Shown piece by piece: positions 6,549 through 17,500 of a DNA stretch of 21,824 bases. The stretch comes from Eubacteriales Family XIII. Incertae Sedis bacterium (GTDB lineage: Bacteria > Bacillota > Clostridia > Peptostreptococcales > Anaerovoracaceae). The stretch is taken from contig JAITNA010000191.1 in the NCBI GenBank assembly GCA_031290715.1, positions 1 through 21,824 of the forward strand, read 5' to 3'. Each line of letters starts with the position of its first letter. Positions within the stretch are counted from its first letter, which is position 1. The notes under the pieces are model-generated. The model saw only the letters and a list, made by a program, of their open reading frames with translations. It was not told the DNA's origin and did no database searches. The translations under genes were made by a program, and so were the position numbers.

Positions 6549-7685
6549 TTGGCGGAACGGGAAATAATTGAATTGGCATGTCGGGCGATCGACGGGAGCC
6601 GGGCGGCATTTGAGGAACTATGCCGCAAAAAGATGCAGAGTGTGATCTATAACGCGTTCACAATCCTCGGCAATCTGCATGATGCGGAGGATGTGGCGCA
6701 AGAGGCTTTCGTTGCGATGTTCAAGAATATCAAGCAACTGCGGAGCCCCGAAGCCATTGACGTTTGGATGCTGCGAATCGTGCAGAACAAATGCAATGAT
6801 TTTCTCGGGAGACGGTCGAACAGGGCAGAGGATTTGGATATCGAGGATGAGGATATCCTGATTGAGGAGGACGACGAAGATTTTCTGCCGGCAGAGTATG
6901 CCGAGAACAGGGAGCTTGCCGACAAGCTGTATGATGTCGTCATGGGGCTGCCCGCGAAGCGGCGCGAGGTGATTTTCCTGTACTATTATCAGGACCTCAG
7001 CTACAAGGAAATTGCCGAAGTCACAAACTCCTCGATCAAAACCGTTTCCGCGAATATTACGAGAGCGCGTGGCATGATCAAAAAAAGGATCGAAAAAACA
7101 GAAACGCAAAGCCGGTCGATACTCGGCGGAGCCGCCGCGACGACGGTGATGGGCCGCGTATTGCATGAGCAGGCGGCCTTTCGGGTACCCGCGGAATCCA
7201 CCGCGGCTGTGCAGCAGCGTTGTATGGCTGTTTTTCGCGGCCTGCGCTATCGCGCCGCGGGGTCGGCGCTGAGCGCGGGCAAGACAGCCGGCGTGATCGG
7301 GGGCGTTTCCGCGCTCGCCGTCGCCGTGATCATCGGGGCAGCCGACATTCCCCTTGAGGATGGCATTCCCGCGCGGCCGCAGACCCCCGCTTCCGCGGGA
7401 CTCGACAAAGCGGGCAGTATCGTTTTCGACGGGAACGGGAGCGACGGCCATGTCAACCCGAGCAACGCCGCGCTTGAAGATGTTCATATGGAAATCTCCG
7501 CGGTCGCCTGGCGTATTCACGATTTGGAAGGGAATGTCCTCTTCGGGGGCGAAGGGCAGGATCCGTCCTCCGGCTTTGCCGCGTTGAAGGAGTCGGAAGA
7601 TACCGGCTGGTATGATCTTGTTTTTCGCATACAGGATTCGGCCGGCGACATCGTTGAAAAGATTCGCTCTTTCGAAATTCGCTGA
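6549..7685 (+). CDS. ECF-type sigma factor fused to a membrane helix and an extracytoplasmic domain
   Basis: Residues 1-185 are a sigma-70 family ECF factor: region 2 (FEELCRKKMQSVIYNAF, then NLHDAEDVAQEAFVAMFKNI and DVWMLRIVQNKCNDFLGRR) and region 4 (LPAKRREVIFLYYYQDLSYKEIAEVTNSSIKTVSANITRAR). An acidic linker (95-115) joins them. After region 4 come about 60 residues of linker, a hydrophobic helix (about 246-266, TAGVIGGVSALAVAVIIGAA), and a C-terminal domain of about 110 residues that looks like a beta-sandwich (VAWRIHDLEGNVLFGG, GWYDLVFRIQDSAGDI). The TTG start is supported by AAGGGG 7-8 bases upstream. Ordinary ECF factors are about 170-200 residues and soluble, with a separate anti-sigma. 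Here sensing and sigma functions may sit in one membrane-bound protein. The adhesin gene follows at 8085, so control of that gene is a reasonable inference. Confidence 0.87.
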   Translation: MAEREIIELACRAIDGSRAAFEELCRKKMQSVIYNAFTILGNLHDAEDVAQEAFVAMFKNIKQLRSPEAIDVWMLRIVQNKCNDFLGRRSNRAEDLDIEDEDILIEEDDEDFLPAEYAENRELADKLYDVVMGLPAKRREVIFLYYYQDLSYKEIAEVTNSSIKTVSANITRARGMIKKRIEKTETQSRSILGGAAATTVMGRVLHEQAAFRVPAESTAAVQQRCMAVFRGLRYRAAGSALSAGKTAGVIGGVSALAVAVIIGAADIPLEDGIPARPQTPASAGLDKAGSIVFDGNGSDGHVNPSNAALEDVHMEISAVAWRIHDLEGNVLFGGEGQDPSSGFAALKESEDTGWYDLVFRIQDSAGDIVEKIRSFEIR

Positions 7686-7832
7686 TATTCTGTCAGCGGG
7701 GCTATTACTGTCGCGTAGGCGGCCGCCATACATCCGGAAATATAAAAATTATTTAGCAATTTGATTTTTCGACGCAGGAAAAATATATTTTGCCATGTCT
7801 GTATTGCAAAGAGGCAGAATCCTAAATTTACA

Positions 7833-7879
7833 GTGTCTCTTGGGGGAAGCAAGGACACCCCCCTGTGCTTGCTTCTCCC
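7833..7879 (+). promoter_or_regulatory. Strong hairpin with a competing alternative fold between sigma gene and adhesin
   Basis: A 12-bp stem (7842-7853 with 7868-7879, one G-U pair), extended by ACA/TGT after a G-G mismatch, closes a loop of six C. An alternative stem, GTGTC/CTTG (7833-7842) with CAAG/GACAC (7850-7858), uses the same bases and excludes it. No T-run follows, so this is not a standard terminator. The rest of 7686-8084 is A/T-rich and holds a small ATTTTTC/GAAAAAT hairpin (7764-7784) and the probable adhesin promoter. Confidence 0.55.
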
Positions 7880-7940
7880 GCTTATGAAAGGTGCGGAACA
7901 ATAAAATAAAAAATTATCGTAAATATTTTGAGAATTAGTA

Positions 7941-7969
7941 TTTACATCAAATCCCTATTATGATAATAT
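7941..7969 (+). promoter_or_regulatory. Probable promoter of the adhesin operon
   Basis: TTTACA (7941-7946), a 17-base spacer and TAATAT (7964-7969). GATAAT (7962-7967) is an alternative with a 15-base spacer. The start site would be near 7976, leaving a leader of about 110 bases containing short AACTG/CAGTT complementarity (around 8023-8046). Whether sigma-A or the upstream ECF factor uses it cannot be told from sequence alone. Confidence 0.45.
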
Positions 7970-8084
7970 TACACCACACATGTAAATTATTTGGGATGAA
8001 TGCTTGAACCGTTTGTAACGCAACTGTAAGGCTAGGGGTGGCAGTTCAACAGTTTTGTTCGTGTTTATAAAAGGGAGGGAACGT

Positions 8085-8474
8085 ATGTACAGTCATTCAT
8101 TTTTTGGCGGCACCGGCAGATCGGGGAAAACGAGCGCGAAAGCCATCGCGATCCTGTTGACAATCGTCATGGTTGCAACGGCGGGCTATGTCACGTTGAA
8201 TTTCCCGACGGCCTTCGGCGACGAAAGCCAAACCGGGAGTACAGAACCCACGGTGGACTTGCAATACCTGCAGGATTCGGAGTACCACAGCGTGGCGGAT
8301 GAAAGCGGGAACAATCGGCTGTCGCTTCCGCGGGAAAGCGACGGGGAGATATTCCCGATCATTCCGAACGGCGCGTATCGATTGACGCTGGGCGTCGCTT
8401 TCGGCGCGGAGGACATTCCCGAAAGCGGGGAGGTAAATACCCCCCCCCCCATGGGAGTTTTTCCCAAATTATAA
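8085..8474 (+). CDS. N-terminal part of the giant surface adhesin (signal peptide), out of frame with the rest
   Basis: ATG 8085 has a strong AAGGGAGG 6 bases upstream. The 129-residue product begins with a basic region (GRSGKTSAKA), a hydrophobic core (IAILLTIVMVATAGYVTL) and a cleavage-like region (PTAFGDES), a Gram-positive signal peptide. About 70 residues of a beta-rich domain follow (GAYRLTLGVAFGAEDIPESGEVN), then the frame reaches a run of 11 C and ends shortly afterwards at TAA 8472-8474. Read from the end of the C-run in the next frame, coding continues without a stop (HGSFSQIISACADGTYAFAI) straight into the 9.2-kb frame downstream. The two are therefore parts of one gene. With 9 or 12 C instead of 11 they join in frame. 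As sequenced, this gives only a short secreted peptide. Confidence 0.85.
   Translation: MYSHSFFGGTGRSGKTSAKAIAILLTIVMVATAGYVTLNFPTAFGDESQTGSTEPTVDLQYLQDSEYHSVADESGNNRLSLPRESDGEIFPIIPNGAYRLTLGVAFGAEDIPESGEVNTPPPMGVFPKL
8440..8450. repeat. C11 homopolymer at the frameshift inside the adhesin gene
   Basis: Eleven consecutive C. In the upstream frame they read ACC CCC CCC CCC and lead to a stop 8 codons later. One more C, or two fewer, would join the signal-peptide frame to the long frame. Runs of this length are prone to slipped-strand mispairing and also to sequencing or assembly error. Confidence 0.9.
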
Positions 8475-8557
8475 GCGCTTGCGCGGACGGAACCTATGCG
8501 TTTGCCATAACTTTTGCAAAGCCCGCGAAGATAGAAGCCGCGAGCGACGCGTTTGCG

Positions 8558-11500
8558 GTGAGCCTGAATGGTCAGACCATCGGCTCGGCCGTCCTTGTGC
8601 CTGTTCCCGAAACACAGTCGGGCGACGGATATACGCAGTACCGGGTACAGGTCACGTTTGCCCCCGATTTGGCAATCAGCGACGCCGGGACCTTTTTGAT
8701 TACGATAGATTTTTCATACAGCGTACCGGAAACGGAAAACGGTACGGAACAAACATGGACGATCGGCGAGAATTTTATGGTCAAAGGCCGTGTCAATGTG
8801 CCGCCGGAAGCCGCTGAGCCGGAAGCCGCCGAGCCGGAAACCGCCGCGGATCCGAAAACATCGGAAACAGAAGAGCCGGCCCCCGCGCCGGAGGAAGCCG
8901 CAGCCGCGGCGGAACCGGAACAAACATCCGCCGCGCAGGAGCCATCCGCGCAAGGCGCGGGCATTTCCCCCTTGGCCGGAGAGATTTCCCCGCTGGCGAC
9001 CACCGTGCTCTACCGTACGCGTTCGACAAAGTATCACTGGAATACGAGCGCGCCCGGACTCCCCCCGGAGTACACGGGAAATTCCCCTGATCCGGGCTAT
9101 GGGAACGGGGACAGCTACGCGAATCCGACCTACCCGGTACACGGTACCACCGTGAACTATTTCTACACAACGGGCAAACAGGCGCTGTACTGCTTTGAAC
9201 CGCAGAATCCCTATATCAACACCGGAGCCGGATACGACATCAGTCAAACGCCGGCGGGCCCGTGGGGGCAAACGCTGACACAGGAACAGCGGGATATGCT
9301 GGCCTATGTACTCGTATTCGGGGAGCGGACTTATCGCGGCGGGACGACGAACAGCACAGAATCCGATGAAGTCCTCAGCTATGAAAACTCCGGGGTAATG
9401 GACAATCAGATCGCGACACAGCTTGCGGTTTGGCTGATCGGCCTCGGATATTATGACGAAGTCAACGGAAGCGCACAGGCGAGGAGTTATCTGAACGCGA
9501 TGATCCCGGACAACGGCGCCGCCGGCTTTGCGCCTACCGCCGCAATCGCGCAGAAGGCGCGGCAGTTGCTTCGGGACGCGATGAACAGCGTCAGCGTACC
9601 CGCGTTTGCAAGCGGAAGCTACAAAATGACGCAATCGGGCGGCACCTACACCGTGACGATCACGGATGAAAACAAAGCTTTGTACAAAAATGGCGCGGTC
9701 ACCGCGATGGGCGCCTCTTTGCTGGCGAAGCTCACCGCCGCGGGGCTGAGCGGCACGATCAACTCCAACAATACCGTGACGATCACGGGGGACCCCGGCG
9801 GCGGCACAAGCACGACCGGCGGTACCATCATCTCCTTGATGGGGAATACGGTGAACCTGTCTAAGGCGCGGCTGTTTTTCCTGACATCGGTGAGAAGCAA
9901 CGGCTATTACCGTCAGGCGATGATCACGATAGACACGAGCAATCTCGATACGTCTTATTATGTCCAGATCAGGCTGTACCGCGATTTGGCGGGTACCATC
10001 CGTATCACGAAGAGCGGCCCCGGCGCAACCGCCGGCTCCGTGTTTTTCGTATACCGAACCGGTTATACGACCTCGCCATTGAATATAGGCGGAGCTGCCG
10101 GGGTAACGGTTTCGGCGGCCGGGACTGTGACGATCGCGGAGGACCTTCCGGTCAGTCAGAGCTACACGATCTATGAAATCACGCCCGCGAACTACAGGCC
10201 GAGTACAGGCGGGACCGCGTGGGCTCTTGCCGCCGGTACGCTGCCCGCGGCGGTCACGGCCAAATTGGCCGCGATGCCCGCCGGCTCAAAGGTGTATTCG
10301 CGGACCGTAACGGACCTGAACAGCGCGAATCCTACGACGCTGAATCCGGTCGTCGCCGTCAGCAACGACCTTCATTACGACGCGGCGCTTCGCAAGTGGA
10401 TATCCGGCGTGACGCGCGCGGGCAGTGCGGTGACGCCGACAGCGGGCACGAACCCGACGACGTTCGCGCAGGACCAAACGCGGCAGGCCGCGGAAGTCAA
10501 TCCGAACTCGACGACCTACGCGTCGCCCGTATGGAATGTGCTTCCCGGGGATGTCGTGACCTATACCATCAAGCTCTACAACCAGTGCCAAGAGGCGCTT
10601 TCGATCACGAATGTTTCGGACTATCTGCCCGCCGGGCTGATATTCAACGCGGCTGACAATCCCGGTTGGTCGGCGTCCGGATCGTTGTCCGGGGGCCGGA
10701 CCCTGCTGACCTACACGCCGTCCGCCCCGATCGCCCTTCCCGCATGGAACGGCGTCGCGACAAGCAACTTCCCGTCCGCTGTGATTTCGGTCAAATTGAC
10801 GGTGGATGCCGGCGTGAGCGGGCAAATTGACAACTTTGCCGAAATCACGGGCATGCAAAACTCAAACGGCGATCAAACCATCATCGACAAGGATTCGACG
10901 CGCGACGCCAACCCGGACAACGATGGTACCGTCAAAGACAACGAGATCAACGAGAACGGCGCCGGCGGCAATGATCAGGACGACCATGACGTGGCAAGTA
11001 TCAACGTGCCGACGGCCGATTTGCGCGTCAACAAGACCGGTCCCGGCGCGGAGGGCGCCGTGTTCTTTGTCTACGGACCCTCGGGTGCGGGGCCGCTGAA
11101 CGGCGCAAGCGGCGTCACGACGTACAACCCCGGATATACGACGATCGCGGCCGGGCTGACGATTCTTCCCTCCGCAGAATCTTACACCATCTATGAGGTG
11201 ACGCCGGCGGTCGTCCGTCCATACAACACGGACGGGACGGTATGGGCCTTGATCGAAACCGCTTCCGCCCCCGCGGCTGTGCAAGCCGCCGCGACCGCCG
11301 GAAAACGGGTCTATTCCCGTACCGTTACGGTGGCCGATATGGGGACAGTCACCATCAACGTGATCAACGACTATCCGTTCGACGCGGCGCTCCGCAAATG
11401 GGTGTCCGCGGTTTCCCGCGACGGCGGCGCCGTCGCGCCGAAAGCGAGTTCGGGTTCGGCGACGCTATCGGCGGATCAGGCTTTGCAGGACGGCGCGGTG

Positions 11501-14500
11501 AAAGCCGGCGCGAGCGGGACCGCATCGCCCGTATGGGAGGTGCTGCCCGGAGATTTCGTGACCTACACCCTGAAGCTGTACAATCAGTGCAAGGAAGATC
11601 TTTATGTCACGAACGTTTCGGACTATCTGCCCGCGGGGCTGATCTTTGACGCGGACGACAATCCCGGCTGGACGGCGGCGGGCTCCTTGCCGGGAGGGCG
11701 AACCCTGCTGACCTATACGCCGGCTGACGACCCGGCTTTCGCGGCGACGGCAAGCTTCGTCAATCAAGCAATCTACCTGCCCTCTTGGGGCGGCGGCGCG
11801 AACGACGACTATCCGTCGGTTTCGATTCAAATCAAGCTGACGGTGGCGGATACCGTGACCGGGCAGATCGACAACTTCGCCGAGATCACCGCCATGGAGG
11901 ATGAAAACGGCGACGACGCTATCATCGACAAGGATTCGACGCGCGACGACAATCCGGACAACGACGGCCCGGTGAAAGACAATGAGATCAACGAGAACGG
12001 CGACGGCGGCAATGATCAGGACGATCACGACGTGGCGAGCATCACGGTGCCGACGGCGAATGTTCACATCAGCAAATCCGGCGACGGCGCGGTCGGCTCC
12101 GTATTCTATCTGTACAATAACAGGACGAAGGCGCTGATCAATACGGGCGGTACGGCAATCACAGCCGGGAATATGGCCGATGCGACGATTGCGACGGGAA
12201 TCGCGTATGGTTCCTATACGCTCTATGAGGTCACGGATGTCAGCTTCGCGCCGACGGGCAGCGGCTGGACGAGGGTCACGCTGAGTACGCCGAATATACC
12301 GGCGGAAATCGCCGCGATCCTGACGGCCGACACCGGCACGAACGCCAAAAGAGTCTATGCGAAAACAGTGACATTGGATTCGCAGACGGCCGGAACCATC
12401 AGCATCGTCAACGAGGGGATATACGACGCGGCGCTGCGCAAGTGGGTGACCGCGGTTTCCCGCGGCGGCAGCGCCGTCGCACCGAAAGCGAGTTCGGGTT
12501 CGGCGACGCTATCGGAGGATCAGGCTTTGCAGGACGGCGCGGTGAAGGCCGGCGAGAACGGGACCGCGTCGCCCGTATGGGAGGTGCTGCCCGGGGATCT
12601 CGTGACCTATACCCTGAAGCTGTACAACCAGTGCAAGGAAGACCTTTATATCACGAATGTTTCGGACTATCTGCCCGCGGGGCTGATCTTTGACGCGGAC
12701 GACAATCCCGGCTGGACGTCGGCCGGGCCGGATTCATTGTCAGGAGGGCGAACCCTGCTGACCTATACGCCGGCTGACGACCCGGCTTTCGCGGCGACGG
12801 CGAGTTTCTCCCATCAGGCAATCTACCTGCCCGCTTGGGGCGGCGGCGCGAACGACGACTATCCGTCGGTTTCGATTCAAATCAAGCTGACGGTGGCGGA
12901 TACCGTGACCGGACAGATCGACAACTTCGCCGAGATCAGCGGAATGGAGAACGAGGATGGGAATCCGGATATCGTCGACAAGGATTCGACGCCCGACGAC
13001 AATCCGGACAACGACGGCCCGGTGAAAGACAATGAGATCAACGAGAACGGCGACGGCGGCAATGATGAGGATGATCAGGATGTGGCGAGCGTCACGGTGC
13101 CGACGGCGGATGTTCGCATCAGCAAATCCGGCGACGGTGCGGTCGGCTCCGTATTCTATCTGTACAACAACAGGACGAAGGCGCTGATCAATACGGGCGG
13201 TACGGAAATCACAAGCGGGAACATGACCGGCGTAACGATTGCGGCGGGAATCGCGTATGGTTCCTATACGCTCTATGAGGTCACGGATGTCAGCTTTGCG
13301 CCGGCGGGAAGCGGCTGGACGAAGGTCACGCTATCTACGCCGAATATACCGGCGGGAATCGCCGCGATCCTGACTGCCGACGCCGGCACGAACGCCAAAA
13401 AAATCTATGCGAAAACAGTAACATTGGATTCGCAGACGGCCGGAACCGTCAGCATCGTCAACGAAGGGATATACGACGCGGCGCTGCGCAAGTGGGTGAC
13501 GAAGGTAAACGGCTCGGCCGTGACGGACGCAAACGGTGCGGCAACCGGCGAACCCGGAACCCCCGGCGCGGGCTCCGCTGTGGTCAGCGTCCTGCCGTTT
13601 GACCTCGTGACATACAACATCAGACTTTACAATCAGTGCAAAGAGGACCTCTACATCACGAATGTTTCAGACTATTATGTGCCGGCCGAGCTGCAGTTTG
13701 TGACGGAGGACGAGGACGGCAATCCCTTGAACACGGGATGGGCGAATACAGGGACGAGCACAAGCGGAAAACTGACCTATGCGCCGCAGACGCCGATCCA
13801 CCTCCCGGCTTGGGACGGCACGGGGCCTTACCCGTATGAAACGATCGAGGTAACGATGCAGGTACTCGACGTGGTCGGCTTGATCGACAACTTCGCCGAG
13901 ATCAGCGGAATGGAGAACGAGGACGGAAATCCTGACATTGTTGACAAGGATTCGACGCCCGACGACAACCCGGACAACGACGGCTCGCCGAAAGACAATG
14001 AAATCAACGAGAACGGCAAACACAATTTCGAGGACGACGAGGACGACCATGACGTCGCGACGATCAAAGTACCCGAGGACGACGTCGCCGTGATCAAGTC
14101 GGGAGAAGGCGCCGTTGGCTCTGTGTTCTTCTTGTACGACAACAGAACCGGGCTTTTGAAAAACGCCGGAGGAACGAACATCACCTTCGCGAACGCAAAT
14201 AAAGAAGTGTCGCTTGCCAAAGGGATCGCGTTCGGAACGTATACGCTCTACGAGGTCACGGATGTCAGCTATGCGCCGACGGATACCGTTCTTTGGCAGT
14301 CGGTCGCGCTCGGAGCTTTGACGGCGGGGCAACAGGCTGTGATCGACAAGCTTACAGCCGAGAACGGTACGATGCGGGCGTTCAAGCGCACCGTGTACGT
14401 ACCCTTGTCTTCTACGCCCATCAGCACGGTGGTATCGGTCAGCAACGAATGCGTCTACGACGCGGCGCTGCGCAAGTGGGTCGCCGCGATCGAGCATGGC

Positions 14501-17500
14501 CCGGGGACAGACCACGCGAAAACCGTTACCGTGGATAATTCTGCGGAAGGGCCGGGCGCGGATGTACCCGTCGTCCCGCCCACCGTCTATATCGGGGACT
14601 ATGTGGACTTTGCGATCCACGTGTTCAACCAGTGCGAAGAGGATGTGTATATCACGAATATTTCCGACTACCTTCCCAAAGAGCTCGCGTTTGTCAGCGA
14701 AACGGGGTACAACAGCGGGTGGACGAATAAAGGCGGCGGGCTTTTGACCTATAAGCCCGCGGACGATATCGCGTTCACATCGGCGAATCCGAACTACAGC
14801 ATCGTCGGCGGCGGCAGCGACGCCGCCATCCATTTGCCCGCGTGGAGCGGAGAGGAAGGCGACGCGTATCCCGGATATACCATACACGTGATTCTCAAAG
14901 TCCTGCCCTCCGCGGCGTTGGCTGAAAGCATTGTCAACTTCGCCGAGATCACAAAAATGACGAACGAAGACGACATCCCTGTGAAGGACAAGGATTCGAC
15001 GCCCGACGACAATCCGGACAACGACGGCCCGCCGAAAGACAATGAGATCGACGAGGACGGCAAGGACGGAAACGATGAGGACGATCACGATCTCGCGGAA
15101 GTCATCCCCACATTCTTCGACGCCGCGCTGATCAAGTGGATCGGCAGCGTGGACCGGCCGCTGAACGGGAATGACGCAAACACCATCAACGCGTATACGA
15201 GCGATACGCCCGAAGTCGTGCCGGTGCCGGTGCAGAACGGCGATAAAATCACCTTTAATATCGACCTGTTCAATCAGTGCGAAAACCCGCTTCGTATCAC
15301 GAAGATCACGGATTTCATCCCGCAGGGGCTGACGTTCTCCGAAGCGGACAATCTGGTCGGCGGCAAAGCGCTCTGGACGGCGAACGGAAACGTGCTGAGC
15401 TACAACGGCGGCGCCATCGCGTTTGACGCTTGGGATGGCGTTTCCGCTTCCTCCTATCCGACCGCGCGGGTACAGCTCGTGCTTCGGGCCAAGGGGCTTG
15501 CGGATCAGCAGATTGTGACAAACATCGCGGAAATCACGGAGATCACGGACAATCCCCCCGGTACGGAAGATGAAAACGACTTTATCGTCGTCGAGGATAT
15601 CGATTCGGTGCCTGACGCCGATAAGTCCAACGATGGATTCATCGACTACGTTGACTATGATGGGGAAGAGCCCGAAGGCACAGTGAAGGACAATGAAACC
15701 GAAGAACACCGCAGACTGCCCAATGAGGACGGCGGCTATACGTACGATACGACGCAGGACGAGGACGATCACGACTTTGCGAGGGTGATCACGATCGTCT
15801 ATGACGCCGCGCTTCAAAAATGGGTATCGGCCGCGGAAGCCGACGATTCGGAAAACGGCGGCGGGTGGATCTATAAGCCCGTATTCCCGCCGGAAGAAAC
15901 CGGACTCGGCGGGCTGCCGAACGCGATCCTGAACGAGGAGCCGCTGCCCCCGGTGCGCGTATATCCCGGACATTTCGCGGAATACACGATTCGCGTGATC
16001 AATCAGGGCGGCTATCCGCTGAAAACGCCGGAAATCGTAGATTACATTCCGGAATGGCTCGAGTGGGCCGATAACGGCGGCGTCACAGCGGCGGAGATGA
16101 ATCCGGGCTGGAGCTATACGCCCGGTGATCTCGACGGGGCAAAGCATCAGCAGATCATCCGCTACGACTGGAGCGATCTGGGCCTCGAAGCGGCGGGAGG
16201 GCCGGTCTTCTACCCAAATCCAAACGACTTTCCCGATTATTACACACCGGCAAGGGAAATCACGCTGAGCGACGGCACGACAATCTACGTAGACCCCGAG
16301 AATCCAAATCAGGAGGAGTGGCTGGCTTTGTATTCGCGGACGATCACGATCAAGCTTCGTGTGAAAGAGGATGTCGCGGGCGTGTCGCTGATTCGCAACT
16401 TTGCCGAAATCAGCAAGCTGACAGACGACGAGGATACCCCCGTCAACGATGAGGATTCCACGCCGGACGACAAAAACGATGAGGATACGCCCGACGATCA
16501 CGACAACGATATAAACAATCCGGACGACGAGGACGATCACGATTGGGCTGACGTCAATCCCGAACCGATACAGATTTCGGTGCAGGTTGACAAGGATACG
16601 ATCGAAGTGACGGCCGCGATGTACGAGAGCCTTCCCGGCAAAGAGGAATACCACAACGTGGGCAAGGACGACGAGCGTTATCGCTACGACATCAACTTCA
16701 GGAATACGTCGAACGTCAGCGCGGAGGAGATGATTATCACGGATCCGCTTGAAAATTCCGCAGTCGATCAAGTGTACCTTGAAGAGCTCTGGACGCCGGT
16801 TGTATGGGGCGATACGGACGGATATTACGACGTGCTCTATCAGACCAACAAGACATCGGCGTCGGCGAAAGCTCCGGTGTCGACGAGGGACGACGGCGAC
16901 GACAGCAAGGCGGCATACTCCAACAAGGGTTGGAAGCTGTGGCCGCTGCACGACGCGAACGGCGCGCTTGCCGAAAACATCAGCACGACGGTGCGCTGCC
17001 ATCTCTACGCGTCGGACATCAAGCTCGCCGCGGGCGAATATATCACAGCCATCCGCTTCAACTACGGGTCGGTCAAGGTCGGATTCACGAGCCTGAACGA
17101 CGTCTGGGATTCGCTCAATCCGGAACGCCGCGACCTGACGACCGGGGAAATCGCGAACTTGCCGAAGGCTGACCGGGCGAAGCTTCAATTGCTGAACACC
17201 GAAGGCGGAGAAGGCAATCTGTCAGCGCTCGGGTGGCTCAAGTCCGTCTTTGCGCCCGCGAGCGTGAAACCTTTGGCCGGTCCGGGCATCGGAGAGAACA
17301 GCATTGACTGGAAGCCGCAGCAGGGCGACGCGTTCTACAACGCGGAGGCCGCCGCCGCGCAGGGCTTGCGCCCGGCTTCCTATCTCGTAAGCTCCGTGCG
17401 CGCTTTCGATAACGAGAATATCGTTTCGTCCGCGCGGGCTCAGATCGCGCGGGAAGGCATGACAGACTTCGATCAGGACGCGGTGCTGACACAGGAGATC

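Noticed and set aside
7842..7879. Rho-independent terminator of the sigma gene
   Set aside because: Strong stem but no T-run on either strand after it.
7970..8084. Riboswitch in the adhesin leader
   Set aside because: I looked for c-di-GMP (GEMM) and other common consensus cores and found none; only short local complementarity.
8440..8474. Short secreted peptide as a gene in its own right
   Set aside because: Coding sense continues in the next frame across the C-run and the end after the run is unlike a natural C terminus.
13667..17188. 1,173-codon open frame on the minus strand inside the adhesin
   Set aside because: It mirrors the repetitive GAC/AAC/GTC-rich codons of the adhesin and has no ribosome binding site or recognisable domain. 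It is an antisense shadow of the real gene.
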